From Bradysia coprophila (taxonomy: Eukaryota > Arthropoda > Insecta > Diptera > Sciaridae): a stretch of 64,000 nt of DNA. Below, one piece after another: positions 57,001 through 64,000 of the stretch; within the stretch, counting starts at the first letter, position 1; each line of letters begins with the position of its first letter. The notes beneath the pieces are model-generated. The model did no database searches and was not told the origin of the DNA. It worked only from the letters and a program-made list of their open reading frames with translations. Both the position numbers and the translations under genes were made by a program. The stretch spans positions 372,001 to 436,000 of the forward strand of contig NW_023503727.1 of NCBI RefSeq assembly GCF_014529535.1, given 5' to 3'.

Positions 57001-57897
57001 AATTTATTTGTATATGATAACAAGGCAAAGAGTGGATAATGTAAGTGATTTTAAAGGGAGAATAGTTTTTCAGCAGAGAAGAAAATGAAGTAAGAGAAAT
57101 GAAGAGTTTCACATTAAAGGCTTTTGATACGAATAGGTGTTTCGTACGGGTCGGCGTTAGCTATGTTTTTCTGTTGCGTCCATTATATCTTGATTTATTC
57201 TATGTACAGTTAGATACAGTGAAATTACAGCATGACTTTGCTTCAGCTGTTTTTCAGCTGATCCACATATAACTGTTATCAAAACTGTTTATACGTCTTA
57301 ATACGGTTTTACCACTACCAGTAGCATCTGGATCAGCTGAAGAAAATTCATGCTAAAATTTCATTGCCTCTGACTGTACATAGACTCAGGTTAAAAAGGA
57401 ACCGGCCCGTAGGAAGGGAGACGACAAACCCTTGCTTTGTTTTAGAAACTCTTACAATCCTCCCTAGCCTCTGGCTTCCTCGATCGTAATCTTCAAATAC
57501 ATTTCGTTATCTCTCTTACATTTACAAAATTTTGCGAATAATTGTTGTACTCTCCACAAAGTCTGGAGAACCATTTCTGTACGTCTGCTACACTCCACAA
57601 ATACACTGGCTTCGGGCGTGTTGTTAGTGTGGTCTGTAATCAGGCAAAAAATGTTTTCTGTTAATCAATCCACAATAATGATGGTAAGGACATTAGATGC
57701 AATGATGACAAAGAAGAATTTCTTTTTTTTGTTATCGTCGTTTAACATCCCGAATAACAGGACCTAGGATAGTAAGAGACAAATGAAGAATTTCGGCTGT
57801 TTGACGTAAGGTTGTCCCTGGTTGAGTTCAAAGAATTTTTGTTGATTGTCTTGCTTACTTTTGGCTTACTATTTGTCGTCAGCACTTCTTCAACCAT
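54076..57897 (-). CDS. ave: Aveugle/SAMD10-12-like SAM-domain adaptor
   Basis: Exons 57897-57859, 57633-57520 and 54249-54076 (all phase 0) give 108 residues; Drosophila Aveugle is of similar size. The short leader (MVEEVLTTNSKPK) precedes a SAM domain: VYLWSVADVQKWFSRLCGEY, then NFVNHDITGRALLRMTDNSL, LRMGIENNREREAIWREIVK and LRLKTDIMEIKD. In Drosophila the protein joins CNK and KSR in the Ras/MAPK pathway. The donor GTAAGA after AAT (57520) is preferred to GTAAAT six bases earlier because it keeps the SAM-domain length. The second intron (3.3 kb) contains a foldback with long direct repeats and a family A element. Only the last exon is within easy reach of ORF searches, so the gene is easily missed. 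Confidence 0.92.
54454..55673. mobile_element. Foldback element L flanked by 90-bp direct repeats
   Basis: The sequence from ACGAGAGTTGCCACTTTGTC to TCTCAACTAGTGAACAC (54454-54543) is repeated almost exactly at 55583-55673. Between them lies a palindrome of about 1.04 kb whose arms begin TATTATCACCCGGGGAATTA and end in the complement. The arms hold many CACCCGGGGAATTAACGCCC words outside and ACAATTAGTCTAGTTAATTG words near the centre (about 55050). All lies inside the second intron of aveugle. Confidence 0.85.
55943..57166 (-). mobile_element. Family A element, copy 3
   Basis: Runs from TTTTTAGACCCGTACGAAGT to TCGGCGTTAGCTATG, in the aveugle intron. Nearly identical to the other copies; the TCCGTCTG run is shorter. 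Confidence 0.88.
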
Positions 57898-58251
57898 TTT
57901 CAAGGAGTCGACATTAGAATGATTGTGACAAATTGGCTGGCTTCACTTTCTTTGCTCTGGTTTATATGTGTCGTATTCAACCAGGGTCTTTATTGTTTGT
58001 AATCACGTCCCAGTGGGTCCAGTCTTGTCTCAAAATAACATTCGAACGGTGATAATAATGTCAAATGTGTCAAAGTTGTCAGTTCGAGTCAGTTCTTTCC
58101 TAAGTCGAAATTTAGCGGGACGCATTTGAAATTTCTTACTTATTCATTGGTTGTTGCCATAGAAGTTATACAGACTGATAACTTCTTTGGTTGTTGCAGT
58201 TGCAGATCGTGACTTTTGGCGAAATTAATCTCTTTCCCATCAATCTAATTT
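57898..58251. other. Upstream region of aveugle
   Basis: Expected to contain the promoter and 5' UTR of aveugle. No definite motif was assigned. Confidence 0.4.
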
Positions 58252-60266
58252 AAACGAGCCATCAGAACAGTCGGAGCGTTTGCTGCGACTGAGCCCCGTA
58301 CGAACCCGTATATCTATTGCGTACGTGACCCTAGTGCGTCTGTCACCCTACTTTGACCGTAGACCTATTGCACCCGTAAACGTAGTTGAAGTCAAATTAT
58401 TATGTAATGTGTACATCTTAGAAATTGCGCATAGCGCAATTACGAAGCCCCGTACGACGTTCCTTTCAAATGTAACACAAATTTCAAGTTGACCTAAAAT
58501 TTTAATTTATTGAGAGGCCTAAGGCCAAGTTACGGCCTTAGTCCAACGACCCAAATTTATTTTTTTCCAACAGTATTCTATTCGGCCTTCGATTACCTTC
58601 CAAATGAAACAAAAATTAGGAAAACCGGATGAAATTTACTCGAGTTATATGCAAAATACACTTAGGGCCGAGTAGCGGGCTTAGTCCAACGACCCAAAAT
58701 TTGATTTTTTTCAACAACATTCTATTCGGTGTTCAATTACATTTTAAATGAAACAAAAATTAGGAAAATCGGATGAAATTTACTCGAGTTATATGCAAAA
58801 TACACTTAGGGCCGAGTAGCGGCCCTAATCCAAGGACCCAAATTTAATTTTTTTTCAACAACATTCTATTCGGTGTTCGATTACCTTTCAAATGAAACAA
58901 AATTTAGGAAAATCGGATCAAATTTACTCGAGTTATATGCAAAATACACTTAGGGCCGAGTAGCGGCCTTAGTCCCAGGACCCAAATTTATTTATTTTTT
59001 CAACAACATTCTATTCGGTGTTCGATTACCTTTTAAATGAAAAAAAAAATTAGGAAAATCGGATCAAATTTACTCGAGTTATATGCAGAACACACTTAGG
59101 GCCGTGGAGCGGCCTTAGTCCAAGGACCCAAATTTTAAATTTTTTTCCACAACATTCTATTCTGTGTTCAATTACATTTTAAATGAAACAAAAATTAGGA
59201 AAAAAAGATGAAATTTACTTGAGTTATATGCAAAATACACTTAGGGCCGAGTAGCGGCCTTAATCCAAGGACCCAAATTTAATTTTTTTTCAACAACATT
59301 CTATTCGGTGTTCGATTACCTTTCAAATGAAACAAAATTTAGGAAAATCGGATGAAATTTACTTGAGTTATATGCAAAATACACTTAGGGCCGAGTAGCG
59401 GCCTTAGTCCCAGGACCCAAATTTAATTTTTTTTCAACAACATTCTATTCGGTGTTCGATTACCTTTCAAATGAAACAAAATTTAGGAAAATCGGATCAA
59501 ATTTACTCGAGTTATATGCAAAATACACTTAGGGCCGAGGAGCGGCCTCAGTCCAAGGACCCAAATTTCAAACATTTTCCTCACCACATTCTATTCGGTG
59601 TTCAATTACCTTTCATATAAGACAAAAACTAGCAAAATTGGATGATATTTACTCGATCGATACGCAAAATACACTTAGGGCCGAGGAGCGGCCTCAGTCC
59701 AAGGACCCAAATTTAAAACGTTTTTCGCCACATTATATTCGGGCTTCGATTACCTTTCAAATGAATCAAAAATTACGAAAAAAGGAAGAAATTTACTCGA
59801 GTTATATGCAAAATACACTTAGGGCCAAGTAGCCTTTCACTTCTAGGGCCCTAACTCACGGTCCATTCACCCGATTTTAATAAACTTTTTTTGCCTTGAT
59901 CGGTATCGACAATACCTATCTTTTGCCGTTTCATTTGCATTTCCATCGTTTTTTTTGCCGTAAATATCCCCAAAAGACCTTAAAGCACTTAGGCGGCCCT
60001 AACTCACGAAGGGCCGACCCAAATATGCCCATCTTCGAACTTAGCCTCACTATTTCGACTATCTTTCAGGGAAAAAAAAATTTTTGAAATCGGATTTGAT
60101 TTACTCAAGATATCGACGTGACGGACAGACAAAATTTTTATTGCGGATTCGTCATCTATGAACATAGGCAAACACTTTGCCCTTACCGTCTGCTTCGAAT
60201 TCCATCAATTACACACGGCATCGTAATCCTAAGGGCCCCTTTGTACTTCGTACGGGGCTAAAAATG
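58252..60266 (+). mobile_element. Family B element, copy 4
   Basis: Starts AAACGAGCCATCAGAACAGT and ends TTCGTACGGGGCTAAAAAT. It has the GCGCATAGCGCAATTACGAA block, about nine monomers of about 146 bp at 58510-59830 (key word ACTTAGGGCCGAGTAGCGG), and the CATCTTCGAACTTAGCCTCA module. Its monomers differ from those in copies 2 and 3 (CACTTAGGGCC instead of the GGGCCC form), so this array has evolved separately. Confidence 0.88.
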
Positions 60267-60720
60267 TATATTTGTGTTCCTGAGTACTTCTATGGTCATT
60301 GTGCTAACAGACCAATGTGGACCTTTTTAGGAGAAACTACCACAATGACAACAATAAAATGTCCTCTCAATGGCTAGTCAAGGAAAAGGAAGCCCTGTTG
60401 TATTTCTATGGTAATTTCGGATCAAATTTTTGGTCTCGGGTACTTCTAGTGTTTTCATGGCTAGTCATTTTGCTTAATAATAAAATGTCCTTTCAGCAAG
60501 TCACAGGAACCTGCATAGGAGTTTCGGATCAAATTTTCATTTTGCCGCCATTGGCCAGGCTCAGCACCTAGCAAGGCTCAGGTGACTAGACCTTGGACTA
60601 GACGACGGGACATTTTATTGTTACCATTACGGTACTTCCTCCTATAAAGGGTCAAAGTTATCTGCTAGCACAGTGACTAACATCGAAAAAGTGTGGACGT
60701 ACCCGAGGCCACAAATTTAA
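60267..60720 (+). repeat. Repeat K, copy 2
   Basis: Words shared with 44690-44900: GTGGACCTTTTTAGGAGA, TTTTTGGTCTCGGGTACTTC, TAGTGTTTTC. It abuts the end of family B copy 4. Inverted words (CTAGCACAGTGACTA near 60663) suggest an inverted-repeat structure. Confidence 0.5.
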
Positions 60721-60880
60721 ATAGCAACCCTCGTATGTCTTATGGCCAATTAACATTGGGCATGTTTCATCAAATAAATTCAGTTTTATTGGAATGGACG
60801 AATTGATGTACTGACCACTGGCGGATTGGATTCTCTTGGAATATTGATTAATCGAAAGGGCTTGAGGTTAGGAGCCTTAC

Positions 60881-62485
60881 TTACTTGTCTTGATCGAGCT
60901 TCGCCTGCTCGTTTCTTGCCTTATGCAAAGTACAAAGTTTGTCTATCTCATCGTCTGGTAAATCTAATGACCTGAAAAATGAAATGGTTTCATTTTGCGC
61001 ACAATAAAAGATGCCAAACTGTGACCTTACTTCAACAGTTCTATCTCTTGATCGCTCAGCACGACCTTCTCCATGCAGAGTTTTTTCTTTAAGTCCGCTG
61101 CATTTCTTTCCTTTATACGCAACTTTACCTCCCTCGGAAGTACCGACATCAAAATTCGTTCCGTACACAGCTCCGACAGCAACGTTTTGAATTCCGGTTT
61201 GATGGTTCTGCCGGACGAAATTTTTGCTTGCATCTTCGAGCGAAATAAATTCAAAAAATGAACTTACGATGCAATAGTACCGTACAGTTGTTCGTTGATC
61301 AGAACGAGTACATCTGCTGCTGCATACAACAACATATCTGATGTTAGCGGCCGTTTTGCCCAGTATTTCGGGTGTGTTTGGTACATTTTTTTCACATTAT
61401 CTTTCATTGGATTGGTCGGAACGTTGTACAATTCGCACAATTTATTTAACGACATATCTACCATCTCGTACATCTGCTTCCCTTGCTCCTGACGTTGAAG
61501 TACTGTTTGAGCGACTTGTGTGTCGAAAACGTTTCGCAACACTATGCGAAACTGTGCAAACAAATTGGCTGAGTCACCACGACAGTCATGCATGATTTTG
61601 ATAACGCGATCACTTTCCAGCAGCGGCTTCAATCCTCCAACTGTCACCATTTGTGGACAGGTCAGCACATCGAAAATGAAGGCTTCACCATGCGTGGTAC
61701 CCAATTGTATCAACGATATTTTACCCTTGGCACCTAAATTCATACCTTCGCAGTCGACTGAAACAACGATCTGCTCACCACTGTTACTCATTATAGCATC
61801 AGTAACGGACATACTTTCGGCAGTGGTGGAAATGACTCGTGTGTTCTTATTTGATTGCGATGCACATGTGGGAGTGGTACTGTTCATTGAACTCGATATA
61901 CTCGATTTTGGACAGTTATTTTCACACAAATTTTCCATTCTAATGTTGTTGGGAACATTTTTCAAATCGTCGCATCCAACCAGTGCAACAGTGTCAGGAA
62001 CAACTTTAAACGTATCCGGATGTTTCGCCAAAAACTTTGTAAGTTCTCTGATACGCGGCCCTGAAACACGTCCATTTAAAAACAAAACAGGAAATCTTCT
62101 CTGGTTGATGGAAACTTACGTAAAATGTTCCGAATCTGAGCCGGTGCTTCTCTGTAATTCCAGAGGAAACTTTTTATTGGCACTTTTGTTCCGACTCCAT
62201 ATTGCAGCAGTTTGCGTTTAAAATAGTCTTTTGATTCTTGAAAGCAGTCGTGTTGTTCTGCACCACAATTATATTGTGTGTAACCCTTGGCACTCGCTTG
62301 ATATGAATTTATATTAACCACAAATGATGGAAGTCGGACCAGCTTTAGTCCTGGAATTGAAAATAAATCTTATTTATTTGGAAACAACATCTACCGAAAA
62401 GGTAAGAAAGTCGCGCAATGATAACATTGTATTACTTACGTTGATGCATCAAACATGAGAAGCTTGGCCATTTCACAGTATTCAT
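60881..62485 (-). CDS. Egalitarian/EXD1-like protein with 3'-5' exonuclease fold
   Basis: Proposed exons 62485-62440, 62350-62120, 62060-61268, 61207-61031 and 60971-60881 give 445 residues, phases consistent. An N-terminal region (KVPIKSFLWNYREAPAQIRN) precedes a DnaQ-like exonuclease domain: VVSVDCEGMNLGAKG (Asp and Glu of motif I), IKIMHDCRGDSANLFAQF (motif II Asp) and LLYAAADVLVLINEQL (Tyr and Asp of motif III), so the DEDDy residues appear intact. RNVFDTQVAQTVL and the tail SELCTERILMSVLPREVKLR strongly recall Drosophila Egalitarian, the adaptor that links localised mRNA and BicD to dynein; EXD1-type piRNA factors are related. The stop TAAGTAAGG is also a good donor (AA/GTAAGT), so the protein may continue left. 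The first exon is the least certain. Confidence 0.8.
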
Positions 62486-62791
62486 TCCTATAGAAAATTA
62501 AGAAAGTGGAGCGAAGTTAAGCGAAACAAAATTTGATTTGTTTTTGTAAACAAAAACCAGCTGCTGTGACATGTTATCACATTGCAGACTTTGTTGCATG
62601 TCTTACATGTTTGTTGTTCGAAAATATTCACTTCAAAATATTGGCACAAGATTTGATTGAAGACAACACAGGTTTCCAGTTTCCGTTAGGATCATCAATC
62701 TTAATACGATTGCAGAATTCCATTATGTATCTAGATTGTTCGATAGTTACTTAATGTAGGCCGCAGGACAATATCAATTCGATTTTAAAGA
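62486..62791. other. Upstream region of the Egalitarian-like gene
   Basis: The acceptor before 62487 implies an exon further upstream; none was identified in this short stretch. Confidence 0.35.
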
Positions 62792-64000
62792 ACATAGCTA
62801 ACGCCGACCCGTACGAAACACCTATTCGTATCAAAAGCCTTTACTGTGAAACTCTTCATTTCTCTTACTTTATTTTCTTCTCTGCTGAAAAACTATTCTT
62901 CCTTTTAAATCACTTACATTATCCACTCTTTGCCTTGTTATCATATACAATTAAATTGCCGGAGGCAATATAGACAGCCCCGTACGAAGTCAAATTTCAT
63001 AAATTCCTATTTAAACAGCTATATACCGCTATATTTACCTATATTTCACTGTAAATAAATATTTCACAGAGGAATATATGCTATTATATAGCTCTATATG
63101 CCTGTATATAGCTCAATATAGCTGTATATAGGTATATATAGATGTCCATATATGGAATCCCTGAAACCCCTCACACTTAACACATTATTTCCATGTTAAC
63201 AGAAACTCTCTAAGCATCATTTTTCCCACTTTATATCACTTTTAATAAAATCCAATATGGCCGCCGGCAGCCATTTTGTTAGGAGACCGGAAATAGTACC
63301 GACGCTTTACATTTGTTAATACCTTTCAAACAAAAAAAAGTTCATGAAATTCGGTCAAAATTTACTCGAGATATTGTCAAAATACACCACGTTCACTGTA
63401 CTTCCGAGTAGCCAGATAAGAGCTCACTCCAAGAGACCTAGCTCACGCTCCGGAGAACATAATTTCATAAAAAAAAATTTCCCTGATTGGTACGGTCAAT
63501 ACCTATCTAATAAAGCTAAAACAGACGAAATATGTTCAAATGTGGCCGACCTACAAGCAAAAACTGCTTGCCGCCCTGTGCCTGTTCCACACCAAGGGGT
63601 CTAACTCACGAGTCGGTCATCCGATTTCCATAAACTTTTTTTTTGTCGATCGGTATTGTAAATACCTTTTATTTGACGTATCACTCACAAGTTTAACGTT
63701 TAAATGTCCGGAGATATCTTCGAAAAACCGTAAAGCACTTATTGGGCCACAGCTCGGGAGGGGTCGATCCAAAATCACTCAACTTCGAACTTAGCCTGTC
63801 TTTTGACATTACCAAACGGGGAAAAAAAGAATTTTCAAAATCGGATGCGTTTTACTCAAGTTATCGTGCAGACGGACAGACGGACATTTTTTTTTTCGCG
63901 GATTTGGCATCTCTAGACAACCACAATAGGTTTCCCCTTACTCAGGGAGTCCAATTCGACGTGTTACAAACGTATGCGTAAACCTATAAGACCCCAGTAC
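62792..64000 (+). mobile_element. Family A element, copy 4, cut by the window end
   Basis: Starts ACATAGCTAACGCCGACCC and continues to within about a dozen bases of the expected right end. Same module order as the other copies, with a short GACGGACAGACGGACA run near 63870. Confidence 0.88.

Noticed and set aside
61520-62221. 233-codon plus-strand ORF
   Set aside because: Antisense to the exonuclease-domain exon of the Egalitarian-like gene.

Overview
This window is eukaryotic and almost certainly from an insect, most likely a dipteran. The sequence is AT-rich. Genes are split by short GT-AG introns (63 bp to a few hundred bp), and several proteins look most like Drosophila families (Aveugle, Shugoshin/Mei-S332, Egalitarian, Rab escort protein, Distal-antenna-type psq). 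A lower dipteran such as a fungus gnat or gall midge would fit, but the species cannot be fixed from sequence reading alone. All exon structures below were joined by hand from reading frame, splice phase and family resemblance; none was tested against transcripts or databases.

Genes, left to right. A small coiled-coil gene (3.0-3.5 kb, minus) is paralogous to one at 45.0-46.0 kb. A psq-type HTH gene lies at 8.4-9.35 kb (minus). A secreted trypsin-like protease with five coding exons, one only 21 nt long, lies at 14.6-16.1 kb (minus). A Myb/SANT-like gene (33.4-35.3 kb, plus) has its promoter and first exon duplicated 4.7 kb upstream (28.0-28.9 kb). PPIL2 (35.6-37.5 kb, minus) is tail to tail with it. 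Shugoshin is at 40.8-42.1 kb (plus). The 45.0-46.0 kb gene (minus) begins with the N-terminus of the SWI/SNF subunit Moira/SMARCC and continues as a coiled coil. A truncated PIF/Harbinger transposase sits head to head with it (46.3-47.1 kb, plus). Rab escort protein (51.4-53.9 kb, plus), the SAM adaptor aveugle (54.1-57.9 kb, minus) and an Egalitarian/EXD1-like 3'-5' exonuclease-domain gene (60.9-62.5 kb, minus) complete the set. These are housekeeping, chromosome-segregation, signalling and RNA-localisation genes with no operon-like relationship; the close pairs are convergent or divergent neighbours.

Most of the remaining sequence is mobile DNA. Two related families (A, about 1.2 kb, four copies; B, 2.0-3.5 kb, four copies) share a terminus rich in CCCGTACGAAG and runs of GACGGACA; B carries arrays of about 145 bp monomers, one with a seven-monomer higher-order repeat. 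A third family (C, three copies) ends in a large foldback. There is a 4 kb hAT-like element with intact 8-bp target duplication and two nested insertions, a TTAA-flanked element, a tRNA-like SINE, three copies of a MITE with 7-bp duplications, and several long palindromic elements, some with clean 8-bp duplications. Nesting and paired empty/filled sites let the order of some insertions be read directly.

Most unusual points: the Moira-N-terminus/coiled-coil gene pair, the conserved duplicated promoter-exon of the Myb/SANT gene, transposons built almost wholly from one short motif (TTTCCCG in one family, ATCGATAA-like in another), and a foldback flanked by about 90-bp direct repeats inside an aveugle intron.
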